Assembly (NCBI GenBank): GCA_964426915.1
Contig: CAYRTD010000194.1
Location: forward strand, 1 to 5,966
Origin: CAYRTD01 sp964426915
Lineage (GTDB): Bacteria > Bacteroidota > Bacteroidia > Bacteroidales > GCA-2748055
DNA length: 5,966 bases
Direction of reading: 5' to 3'
The notes beneath the pieces are model-generated. The model was not told the DNA's origin. It saw only the letters and a program-made list of their open reading frames with translations, and searched no databases. Shown here one piece after another: positions 1-5,966 of this stretch. A program made the position numbers and the translations under genes. Numbering within the stretch: position 1 is the stretch's first letter; each line of letters starts with the position of its first letter.

Positions 1-244
1 TGCTGCAAAAATTTTAATTCCTCATATACGCTAGTATACTGCGGTTTAAAATTTTGTGCCTCCGCACGCTGTCGCTGAAGCTTTCCGCGAGCGTAGAAGC
101 TCTGCGGAGACGCTAGCGTAGGCGCCTAAAGCTTCAGCGACACGCGGTTGCGCGCCTTGATCTCGAACATTAGCTTCGCTGAGCTCACCGCCATTTGGCG
201 GATTCGGTTCTGAAACAGACTCTCAACTCTATTAACGGACACTA
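1..244. mobile_element. degenerate, edge-truncated copy of the palindromic MITE-like element
   Basis: This stretch is a diverged relative of the intact element at 2550-2673, in inverted orientation. Bases 32-55 match the reverse complement of 2587-2610 perfectly over 24 bp. Bases 1-31 match the complement of the next stretch with several changes, and 149-161 match the complement of 2574-2586 perfectly over 13 bp. The match continues through 172 with two mismatches. Two stretches break the colinearity: 56-148, which carries its own hairpin, and about 173-230, which carries a 6-bp stem hairpin (188-201, ccgccatttggcgg). The copy appears to finish at GGACACTA (237-244), close to the GACACTA end of the intact copy. 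Its outer left end lies beyond the window. No transposase is present. The right-hand limit and the nature of the extra stretches are inferred; it could instead be a longer sister family sharing a core. Confidence 0.6.
67..146. repeat. nested REP-like inverted repeat inside the left element copy
   Basis: Bases 70-84 (tgtcgctgaagcttt) are the exact reverse complement of 128-142, giving a 15-bp stem. Three further pairs (67-69 with 144-146) form if base 143 is bulged. The 43-base interior is GC-rich and has its own short complement (agcgt 90-94 with acgct 110-114). It falls exactly where the left element copy departs from the intact copy, so it looks like a small palindromic insertion into an older element. 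A REP-like or MITE nature is inferred from shape only. Confidence 0.6.
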
Positions 245-318
245 AGTTAAGGAAAGAATCATAGATGGTGAAAGTCTGAAGGGTTGAATTGTTTATATAG
301 CCACTTAAGTTTTCCGGC

Positions 319-381
319 AATCATGGTAATCAAGGTAATCATGGTAATCAAGGTAATCATGGAGATCACGAAAATCAAGAT
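319..381. repeat. 9-bp tandem repeat array, seven units
   Basis: Alternating units aatcatggt and aatcaaggt run from 319 to 354 (four units differing only at the sixth base). Three decaying units follow (355-363, 364-372, 373-381) that keep the atca core. Because the unit is a multiple of three it stays open in several frames and gives low-complexity translations, but no gene is supported. It lies in the gap downstream of the peptidase gene. The unit-to-unit alternation suggests expansion of an 18-bp dimer. Confidence 0.85.
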
Positions 382-433
382 TCAGGCAGCTACAAAAATT
401 CTTTCTAATCTGCAGGAACCAGGCCTCCCCAAA

Positions 434-2428
434 TTATTTTCCCTTTAGAAATTGCTTGTAATATCTGTTTTCTCCATCGTCAATCTCCAGGAAAAAAACA
501 CCCGGTTCCAGAAAAGCAGTAGAAATGCTATGAATCTTATCGTTGTACTCTATGTATCGAAGAACCCTTCCCCGGGGATCCATAATTTTTAAAGTATGAA
601 TTCTTTTTTCCGCCCGGATCTGCATGTAATCACCTACAGGATTGGGGTATAAAAGAATTTTATCCTGTTCGGTCGGGTGAAGGGATCTGGCAGAAACAGC
701 TCTCCCGGCAATTATACTTTCACCATCGGCCAGGAAAGACAGTCGCATATTGTTAAAACCTGCTACCTGTTCGGGAATTTCAGTGGGTTGCCCGTTGTAG
801 GTCATTTCTGTGAATCCGGCCCGGCCTTCGTTCATTTCCATCAACATTACCGGAGAGCTTCCGTGAGCTGTAAAACGGCTTTGGTTGCCGGTGGTTTCGT
901 AAACCAGGTAATTATCATTATTGAGCCAGATACCATATTTCAAATTTGCATTTATCATTGCATAGGGAACGGCTATATGTGTAGAATACCAGCTATCGGT
1001 TGATCCGCCGGGAGGATCAAAGGTACGGGGAACGATGCAGGTCGTTTTCAGAAGACCAAGACCATCGGCCAGGGAAAGATTTGAACGGCCTGAACGGTAG
1101 TTGTTTACCAGGACCGGTCCGGCGAGTTTCGAATTATCACCTAAAAAGACTTTTATTTTATCCGTTTCGTTGAGTTTCTCTTTAAGAAGAGGTCCGTTAG
1201 CTCCGGAATTAAGAAAAACATTGAAATTATAGACAGAATTATCCGCGAAAATAAAAATGTCTGCTTCTTCTATATTATTCTGAAGGATGGCATTATTATG
1301 ATAATCATAAATTGCATGACCTTTCAACACATTTGCAACTCCTGCCTGTTCCAGCCAATTCTGAATTTCATCAGCAAAAGTGAAGGAAGCTCCCGAGAGA
1401 ATCAGGATGTTATCATTTGCTTTATCCATTCTTTCTATAAGATCCTCCAGAAGCGAAATATTGGCTCTGGAGAACTCTTCGGATCCGCTCATCATAATGG
1501 TTTCCCCTGCATTTTCGCCGGCTCTGTCCGGAGCGATATTTTCAGGCAAGCCCATGATTTCAAGAGTTTCCAGGTCAATGGTATCTCCATGAACGATTTG
1601 CTGAACATTCAGGTTTCGTGCGGAAAGAGCGGGCCCGGATCCGAAGAACTCCTCCTCCGGAAGTTGATAAAAACTGACAGCCCCGGTTCCAAAAGCTATA
1701 CCCGTTTTATCAGGTGTAATACCCAGAGCGGTGGTTTCATTCACACCCACACCCGTAATACGGATATCCCTTTCCTTTTCATAGCTGGCCATAAAAGCAA
1801 CCAGTCTGCCCATGCGTCCGCGATTCATAAAATGAGAATCGAAAATGAATCCAGGGAGTGCCTCAATGAAATCGTCCGAAAGGGTGATTCTTGAATTGTA
1901 TATATTTTTGAGTGTTTCATCACTGTAAGCAGAACCATTTTCCGCCTGGAATATTACTCCCGAAAGGATTGCCAGTCCTGCTGATGTACCCGCCAATACC
2001 CCACCTTCATCGAACTTTTGATTCATGCTTTGCTCCATGAGAGTGCCTTTATAATAGCTATAGTAGTAATACTGGTCACCCCCACGCAAGAAAAACATAT
2101 CGTACTGCATAAGGCTATCCATTAGCTCCTGATCGTTGGCATTAGCCGAATTTATCACAAATTCTGCCGAAGCAGCCGCACCGCAATGTTCGGTAAAATA
2201 GGGCTTCAGCCAGTTTCCCGTATTATCATAATGAACAACCGCGACCTTTTTATTGGGAGCCTGCTGCACAGCCCAGCTATATGCCTGAGTACTCCAGCTT
2301 TCGGAATAGTCGTTACTTTCTGTTCCGCCGCCCACTGCAAGAAGCGTGCCCTGGGAGAAGCCTGCTGGCGAAACTGATAACAGGAACAAAATTACAGGTA
2401 TCAGGAAAATAACTATGTTGTTTTTCAT
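434..2428 (-). CDS. secreted cyanophycinase-like S51 peptidase with T9SS sorting domain
   Basis: A 664-aa protein. Residues 1-26 form a signal peptide (MKNN, hydrophobic core, ending AGFSQ). Residues 27 to about 255 are a peptidase S51/cyanophycinase domain with GGDQ (116-119), the nucleophile elbow GTSAG (147-151, Ser149), FDSHFMNRGRMGR (196-208, His199) and GVGVNETTAL (226-235). Cyanophycinases hydrolyse the branched Asp-Arg polymer cyanophycin to beta-Asp-Arg dipeptides. From memory of Synechocystis CphB, the pocket residues equivalent to Gln101, Asp172, Arg178, Arg180 and Arg183 are all present; the Gln173 position is Ser198. Residues about 338-520 resemble a second S51 fold that has lost the nucleophile (GDNSKLAG at 430-437). 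Residues about 591-664 (LLYPNPVGD start) are a T9SS type A sorting domain, so export and surface attachment or release are expected. I chose ATG at 2428; an in-frame TTG at 2440 would add four residues. The gene is single, and no promoter is evident. Substrate is inferred; another peptide is possible. Confidence 0.88.
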   Translation of the reverse strand: MKNNIVIFLIPVILFLLSVSPAGFSQGTLLAVGGGTESNDYSESWSTQAYSWAVQQAPNKKVAVVHYDNTGNWLKPYFTEHCGAAASAEFVINSANANDQELMDSLMQYDMFFLRGGDQYYYYSYYKGTLMEQSMNQKFDEGGVLAGTSAGLAILSGVIFQAENGSAYSDETLKNIYNSRITLSDDFIEALPGFIFDSHFMNRGRMGRLVAFMASYEKERDIRITGVGVNETTALGITPDKTGIAFGTGAVSFYQLPEEEFFGSGPALSARNLNVQQIVHGDTIDLETLEIMGLPENIAPDRAGENAGETIMMSGSEEFSRANISLLEDLIERMDKANDNILILSGASFTFADEIQNWLEQAGVANVLKGHAIYDYHNNAILQNNIEEADIFIFADNSVYNFNVFLNSGANGPLLKEKLNETDKIKVFLGDNSKLAGPVLVNNYRSGRSNLSLADGLGLLKTTCIVPRTFDPPGGSTDSWYSTHIAVPYAMINANLKYGIWLNNDNYLVYETTGNQSRFTAHGSSPVMLMEMNEGRAGFTEMTYNGQPTEIPEQVAGFNNMRLSFLADGESIIAGRAVSARSLHPTEQDKILLYPNPVGDYMQIRAEKRIHTLKIMDPRGRVLRYIEYNDKIHSISTAFLEPGVFFLEIDDGENRYYKQFLKGK

Positions 2429-2549
2429 AGGGTTTTTCAATCCATCGAATTATAATCAATCATCATCTTCATGCTATGGATACCAAAAGTCTGGCTCGAT
2501 AATGATAAGGGTTATATTATTTACCTTTGGCGGGGGATTTTCCCTTAAT

Positions 2550-2673
2550 TAGTGTCTGTCCATAATGTCCGATATCAAGGCGCGCAAAAATTTTAAACCG
2601 CAGTATACTAATGTATTCGAGGATTTTAAATTTTTGCAGCAACGCAGATATCGGACATTATGGACAGACACTA
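2550..2673. mobile_element. intact MITE-like element with 27-bp perfect terminal inverted repeats
   Basis: Bases 2550-2576 are the exact reverse complement of 2647-2673 (outer sequence tagtgtctgtccataatgtc). The element is too short for a gene. If the outermost TA on each side is the target duplication, the element proper is 2552-2671 (120 bp) starting GTGTCTG. The interior is itself loosely palindromic (gcaaaaattt at 2584-2593 against its complement at 2628-2637), so a single strand can fold into one long hairpin. TA-flanked, non-coding, near-palindromic elements fit a miniature inverted-repeat transposable element mobilised by a transposase elsewhere. The TA duplication suggests, but does not prove, an IS630/Tc1-mariner-type partner. 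It sits about 120 bp upstream of the peptidase start, where it could affect that gene's transcription. Confidence 0.82.
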
Positions 2674-2688
2674 CTTACACTCTCACCA

Positions 2689-2706
2689 ATACCGATTAAT
2701 CGGTAT
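2689..2706. repeat. 18-bp perfect palindrome
   Basis: Bases 2689-2706 read ataccgattaatcggtat, a perfect palindrome with no spacer, immediately right of the MITE and 84 bp beyond the stop of the SNF2 gene. There is no T-run on either side, so it is not a standard intrinsic terminator. Its symmetry would suit a dimeric DNA-binding protein or a short cruciform. No function can be assigned. Confidence 0.6.
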
Positions 2707-2709
2707 GAC

Positions 2710-2741
2710 TTACTAGATAATGCAAAAACATTATCGACTAA
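2710..2741 (-). repeat. hairpin downstream of the SNF2 gene, possible weak terminator
   Basis: GATAATG (2716-2722) and CATTATC (2729-2735) form a 7-bp stem around a 6-base loop. Allowing two mismatches, the arms extend to 13 bases each (2710-2722 and 2729-2741). It lies about 50 bp past the stop of the minus-strand SNF2 gene, where a 3' end would be expected. It is AT-rich and lacks a U-tract, so termination by it would be inefficient or factor-assisted; that role is inference. Confidence 0.35.
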
Positions 2742-2789
2742 CTCCTATGCGCACCCCAAAAATGCTCGCTTAAGTCTTATCAACCCCAT

Positions 2790-5060
2790 CTACCTCCCAA
2801 AAAAACTCTCAATAAATTTATGGATCTTCCTTTTAAGTCTGCCGAATAATCCCGGGCTTTGACTGAAGGCTTTGTCAACAGACTCTTTTTGGGCAGATTT
2901 ATTCTCCTTTTGAGAGCCTGAGGGTGTTATATGATGATCTGAAGATTTTTCCAAATCATCCGAATAAGAAACCGAATGGTTTTTATCAGTTGGTTTGTGT
3001 TCAGAGATATCCGAATCATCATCAAAATTCACATCCGTCATTGCTTTGACCGACTCCATGAATCCTTCCAGCATAACTTCATCATCACCGGCATCTTCTA
3101 TGACCCCGTCAAATAAAGCTCTTTTAAAATCGAGTAAATAAAGTATCCTGTGTTCAATGGATTTTCTTGAAATAAAATTAAAGACATTTACATATTTCTT
3201 TTGCCCAAGCCGGTATATCCTTCCGATCCTTTGTTCAAGTACTGCCGGATTCCAGGGAAGATCAAGGTTTATTAGAATATTTGCTTTTTGCAGGTTCACT
3301 CCTACACCTCCTGCATCGGTAGAAAGAAATACCTTATATTTACCGTCCGACTGAAATTCTTCAATTAACTCTTTTCTTTTCTTTGCCGGAATGTCACCAT
3401 TCAGATATAAATAGGGTATGTTCTCTTTCTCGAGTTGTTTAATCACCAACTCAAACATTCTCTTCCATTGACTGAAGATCACCATTTTGTTTTGCGGATC
3501 CTCAATCAGTTCAGGAAGTAATACCATTAATTCCTTAATTTTATTTCCATGATCGGAAGAAGGATCAAGAAGATAAGTGGAATCACATGTCATCCTCATA
3601 CAATTTAAACCCTTTAGTAACTTCTCCCTGTCTTCATCCGAAAGAAAACCCTGCCGCATCCATAAACTAACCATACGGCTGACCAATTCATAGTATCCGT
3701 CGTGCTCAACCTGCTGTTCCTTTGTCAATTCAGCAAAGAAATTCTTATCCACCCGTCCCGGAAGCTGATCTTTAATTTCATTCTTTGTTCTTCTGAGCAA
3801 AATATCATCCAGGGTTTTCCTGATCTCTCTCAGGTTTTGATATCCTTTAAGCCGGCCTTTTTCGTCTACCACCTGGTGTTTGTCCAGAAATCTGAACAAA
3901 GGTCCTAATTTATAGCGGTCGATATATTCAACAATTGAATGCAACTCGTCAATCCTGTTTTCAAGAGGAGTTCCCGTTAAAACAATAGCAAATTCTGATG
4001 AAATTTTCTTAACAGCCTGCGCAGTTTTGGTTTTCCAGTTTTTTATCCTCTGGGCTTCATCAATGATGATCAAATCGGCATTCATTTTATTTATCCATTC
4101 AATATCATTTCGACAAATGCCATAACTTATGATCTTATAAAAGAAGTCGGAAAAATACATTTCTTTCCTTTCCCGGATATTTCCCTCAACTACAACAGCA
4201 CTTCTTCCTGAGAATTTTTGAATTTCCCTTTTCCACTGATATTTTAATGATGTCGGACAAATGATCAATACATTATTTACATTGTAATATTTTGCAAAGA
4301 TCTCCGTGGCGGCAATTGCCTGTATTGTTTTCCCCAGACCCATATCATCTGCCAGGAGAACCCGCCGGACTTCAACTATTTTTTTTACTCCGAGCTTTTG
4401 ATAAGGATATAATGTGGCATTTATTAAATTTTCAAATATTTTACTTTTAATGCCCTCTTCAAAAAGATTTGATGATATTGAGTTCCATTCCCGGATTTTT
4501 TTATGGTGATCAATCATCTCATACACATCAGGATAAACACGGATGTCTGCCTCTTTCTCTTTTGCATTTGATATGAATGTTTCCAGTTGCAAAATTTTCC
4601 CGGATTTCAGAAATCCATTGCCATCAAATAATTCATTTTCATTTTCAAAAAACTCATTATTTAAAGCCTTTTTTAGCCTTACCTTACGTTGTTTTTCATA
4701 ATAAATACTTAAAGAAGAATATCCGGGAACATAGGGTTTATCGAGATATTTCTGGTATTTCTTATATTTTGAAAAATAGAAAAGCACATATTCCACATGT
4801 TTACATGTACCTAAACCATTGATGGCAAAATCAGGACAGGAACAAAAATTATAGCTCGTTTGATTATCCCTGACAGATACCTTATAAGTATTTTCAGTTT
4901 CAGGATTGAAAACTTCAAAATCGGAATAAACCGGATGTTCACCAATGTTTTTAATCTTAAACTTTTGATCTTTTGCAAATTGACTTCTCAGTCGTTTTTG
5001 CCATTCTTCAAGGGGTATTTCCTGGGGCTTGCGGGTATAGGGTACTTTTTTTTCTGCCAT
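2790..5060 (-). CDS. SWIM zinc-finger SNF2-family DEAD/DEAH-box ATPase
   Basis: A 756-aa cytoplasmic protein. Near the N-terminus is a SWIM zinc finger, CxC-x10-CxH (Cys73, Cys75, Cys86, His88), which binds nucleic acid or protein partners. The SNF2 motor follows: Walker A in LADDMGLGKT (Lys244), Walker B DEAQ (334-337), motif III LTGTP (361-365), the LLRRTK segment (421-426), then the helicase C lobe with VIFSQW (527-532), STDAGGVGVNL (580-590) and the arginine-finger motif QRIGRIYRLGQ (610-620). All motifs needed for ATP-driven translocation are intact. Such proteins slide on double-stranded DNA and remodel protein-DNA complexes rather than unwind it; the specific target here is unknown. 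Residues about 656-735 are an acidic, Ser-rich, apparently disordered linker, and 737-756 are a basic amphipathic segment. ATG at 5060 is preceded by an A-tract and followed by an A8 run in codons 4-6. No partner genes for a defence or restriction system are adjacent, so a housekeeping role is as likely as any. Confidence 0.93.
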   Translation of the reverse strand: MAEKKVPYTRKPQEIPLEEWQKRLRSQFAKDQKFKIKNIGEHPVYSDFEVFNPETENTYKVSVRDNQTSYNFCSCPDFAINGLGTCKHVEYVLFYFSKYKKYQKYLDKPYVPGYSSLSIYYEKQRKVRLKKALNNEFFENENELFDGNGFLKSGKILQLETFISNAKEKEADIRVYPDVYEMIDHHKKIREWNSISSNLFEEGIKSKIFENLINATLYPYQKLGVKKIVEVRRVLLADDMGLGKTIQAIAATEIFAKYYNVNNVLIICPTSLKYQWKREIQKFSGRSAVVVEGNIRERKEMYFSDFFYKIISYGICRNDIEWINKMNADLIIIDEAQRIKNWKTKTAQAVKKISSEFAIVLTGTPLENRIDELHSIVEYIDRYKLGPLFRFLDKHQVVDEKGRLKGYQNLREIRKTLDDILLRRTKNEIKDQLPGRVDKNFFAELTKEQQVEHDGYYELVSRMVSLWMRQGFLSDEDREKLLKGLNCMRMTCDSTYLLDPSSDHGNKIKELMVLLPELIEDPQNKMVIFSQWKRMFELVIKQLEKENIPYLYLNGDIPAKKRKELIEEFQSDGKYKVFLSTDAGGVGVNLQKANILINLDLPWNPAVLEQRIGRIYRLGQKKYVNVFNFISRKSIEHRILYLLDFKRALFDGVIEDAGDDEVMLEGFMESVKAMTDVNFDDDSDISEHKPTDKNHSVSYSDDLEKSSDHHITPSGSQKENKSAQKESVDKAFSQSPGLFGRLKRKIHKFIESFFGR

Positions 5061-5161
5061 GTTTTTTTTTCAAAAATAGAGAAGTCGGTCAATTGGGAAG
5101 TACTTTTGAGCTATTGTTTTTAAACAGAGTATTAACAAAAGAGATCAAATCATTTAAAATG

Positions 5162-5193
5162 TTGAAAATCAATTTATCTGACACTAACCTTTG
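5162..5193 (+). promoter_or_regulatory. candidate Bacteroidetes-type promoter for the SRPBCC gene
   Basis: TTG at 5162-5164 and aacctttg at 5186-5193 are separated by 21 bases. This is close to the Bacteroidetes sigma-ABfr pattern of a TTG at about -33 and TAnnTTTG at about -7; the first base of the -7 box is A instead of T. Transcription would begin near 5200 and leave a leader of about 80 bases before the ATG at 5281. The match is by eye in AT-rich DNA, so a chance hit is possible. Confidence 0.35.
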
Positions 5194-5280
5194 AGCATCT
5201 GTTTTGTTAAACTTTTACGGAGAAAAAGCATTCTTAAGAACCAATACTGAAGCGAAACAATAACCGAAAACATTGTTAGC

Positions 5281-5736
5281 ATGGGAAAACTGATAAAAGT
5301 GTATATCGAAGAAAAAATTAACCGGCCAAAGGACCAGGTTTTTCAATATCTCGCTGATCTTAATGGTTATAACGACTGGCTGTCAAAGAAAGGGTTTTTC
5401 AGAGGAACAAAACAGATATCCACAGGAATTCCTGGGAAAGGGACAGAGTTTTTTGATTATACCATCTTCGGAAGGTTCAAAGGTGAGATTACCGAATTTG
5501 AACCTCCGGTGAAAATCGCCTTCAGTCAAAGGCTTAAGATCTTTGGAATTCTTCTTATGGAATCCCGTCCTGCCTATGAACTCCAAACTACAAAAAAAGG
5601 AACAAAAGTATTACACTCAGGTGAAGCCGAATTATTTGGTCTTACAAAGCTCTATTATCCCAGGGCAAAAAAGCTGGCGGAGAGGGAGAGGAGAAGGACG
5701 GTCAGGGGGTTGAAGGCGATGATGGAGAACCAATGA
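5281..5736 (+). CDS. SRPBCC (START/polyketide-cyclase-like) family protein
   Basis: A 151-aa soluble protein of typical length for the SRPBCC helix-grip superfamily (polyketide_cyc2-like). It opens with a beta strand (KLIKVYIEEKI, 3-13), followed by the family's characteristic first helices (RPKDQVFQYLADLNGYNDWL, 15-34, with the D-x-x-x-Y-x-x-W pattern). Then come strands around FRGTKQIS, GTEFFDYTIFG, FKGEITEFEPPVKIAF, and a long C-terminal helix (about 123-149, rich in Lys and Arg) that would close over the cavity. Family members bind hydrophobic ligands, and a minority are enzymes; no ligand or catalytic residue can be named here. No signal peptide. The ATG at 5281 has no Shine-Dalgarno but an A-rich upstream, as is common in Bacteroidota. 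It is transcribed away from the SNF2 gene across a 220-bp gap. The basic, Arg-rich C-terminus is mildly unusual. Confidence 0.82.
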   Translation: MGKLIKVYIEEKINRPKDQVFQYLADLNGYNDWLSKKGFFRGTKQISTGIPGKGTEFFDYTIFGRFKGEITEFEPPVKIAFSQRLKIFGILLMESRPAYELQTTKKGTKVLHSGEAELFGLTKLYYPRAKKLAERERRRTVRGLKAMMENQ

Positions 5737-5756
5737 TGGGTACATTTACGAGTTCG

Positions 5757-5846
5757 TTCAATCATAAACGTACCTTCAAATTCTCCAACGCTCATAAAAA
5801 GGCGGGCTTCCAGATGATCATGATTCCTGGCAAATTCTTTTTCTAT
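5757..5846 (-). pseudogene. internal fragment of an alpha/beta-hydrolase esterase
   Basis: In one minus-strand frame about 30 residues (IEKEFARNHDHLEARLFMSV and then GEFEGTFMIE) look like the region after the SPSLWW segment of Fes/esterase-D-type alpha/beta hydrolases, where an ARLFMSVG-x-x-E strand is typical. The catalytic nucleophile region, which should precede it, is absent; that sequence is replaced by the BlaR1-like fragment in another frame. Downstream the frame runs antisense into the SRPBCC gene, so the C-terminal end is missing as well. The surrounding open frame is therefore a chance fusion, not a working gene. The family call rests on recognition of a short motif. Confidence 0.5.
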
Positions 5847-5965
5847 CTGCCCACAAGGTATATGCGGATAAAATGAAAATAGGTCTCTTTCCTGAGGAAC
5901 AGCCAGTATGAAGCATACAGCAGGGAGAGGCATAATCCCGACTCCAGGAGATAGATCAAAAACCC
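5843..5965 (-). pseudogene. N-terminal fragment of a BlaR1/M56-type membrane metallopeptidase
   Basis: A minus-strand frame entering from the right edge encodes about 40 residues (GFLIYLLESGLCLSLLYASY, then WLFLRKETYFHFIRIYLVGR) and stops at 5843-5845. This is the typical beginning of Bacteroidota BlaR1/M56 proteins: a first transmembrane helix with LESG, then a YWLFLRKETxxxFxRxYLxG loop. M56 proteins carry several membrane helices and an HEXXH zinc protease site, and usually neighbour a BlaI repressor. Here everything after the first loop is gone and esterase-like sequence follows in another frame. The start codon lies just outside the window. An intact second copy elsewhere would confirm this as debris. 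Confidence 0.6.
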
Positions 5966-5966
5966 T

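Noticed and set aside
126..320. 64-aa minus-strand open frame with a TTG start
   Set aside because: It runs through the degenerate element copy and ends inside the nested hairpin region. It has no recognisable domain, and its codons are explained by the repeat sequence.
2477..2549. Minus-strand frame upstream of the peptidase ending in EPDFWYP and a stop
   Set aside because: It is only about 24 codons from the element boundary, has no start codon, and no family is recognised.
2790..5060. SNF2 ATPase as part of a phage-defence system (DISARM-like or similar)
   Set aside because: No methyltransferase, nuclease, phospholipase D or other defence partner is adjacent; the neighbours are a secreted peptidase and an SRPBCC protein.
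5071..5078. Minus-strand TATTTTTG, a perfect TAnnTTTG box ahead of the SNF2 gene
   Set aside because: It lies only about 10 bases before the ATG and has no TTG at the required distance upstream, so it would leave almost no leader; probably chance in an A/T run.
5179..5187. tgacactaa resembling the GACACTA end of the mobile element
   Set aside because: There are only about seven matching bases and no inverted partner or core sequence nearby.
5655..5933. 92-aa minus-strand open frame as a single gene
   Set aside because: Its first third is out of frame with the BlaR1-like coding sequence and its last third is antisense to the SRPBCC gene; only the middle looks like real protein.

Overview
The window looks like a Bacteroidota chromosome segment, probably from a Marinilabiliales/Bacteroidales-like lineage. 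The evidence is a type IX secretion (T9SS) C-terminal sorting domain on a secreted enzyme, AT-rich DNA, starts preceded by A-rich stretches instead of Shine-Dalgarno sequences, and a possible Bacteroidetes-type promoter. The lineage is inferred from these features only.

Layout. Positions 1-433 hold no convincing gene. They contain a degenerate, edge-truncated copy of a palindromic mobile element (1-244) interrupted by a hairpin-forming insertion, followed by a 9-bp tandem repeat array (319-381). Positions 434-2428 (minus) encode a secreted, T9SS-exported cyanophycinase-like S51 peptidase with an apparently duplicated, catalytically dead second domain. Positions 2550-2673 are an intact MITE-like element with perfect 27-bp inverted ends flanked by TA; its core is the same sequence, in inverted orientation, as that at the left edge. 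The peptidase gene therefore sits between two inverted copies of one element family. Positions 2674-2789 are a short gap with an 18-bp perfect palindrome and a second hairpin.

Positions 2790-5060 (minus) encode a 756-aa SWIM zinc-finger SNF2-family ATPase with an unusual acidic linker and basic amphipathic C-terminal tail. A 220-bp divergent intergenic region separates it from a plus-strand 151-aa SRPBCC ligand-binding-fold protein (5281-5736). Beyond that, 5757-5966 on the minus strand is a patchwork of two broken genes: an internal scrap of an alpha/beta-hydrolase esterase abutting the first ~40 codons of a BlaR1/M56-type membrane protein.

How the genes work together. I see no operon or shared pathway. 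The peptidase would act outside the cell on cyanophycin-like or other peptide polymers, the SNF2 protein on nucleic acid in the cytoplasm, and the SRPBCC protein on an unknown small ligand. The common theme is genome rearrangement: two related palindromic elements, nested hairpins, tandem repeats and fused gene remnants lie between otherwise intact genes.
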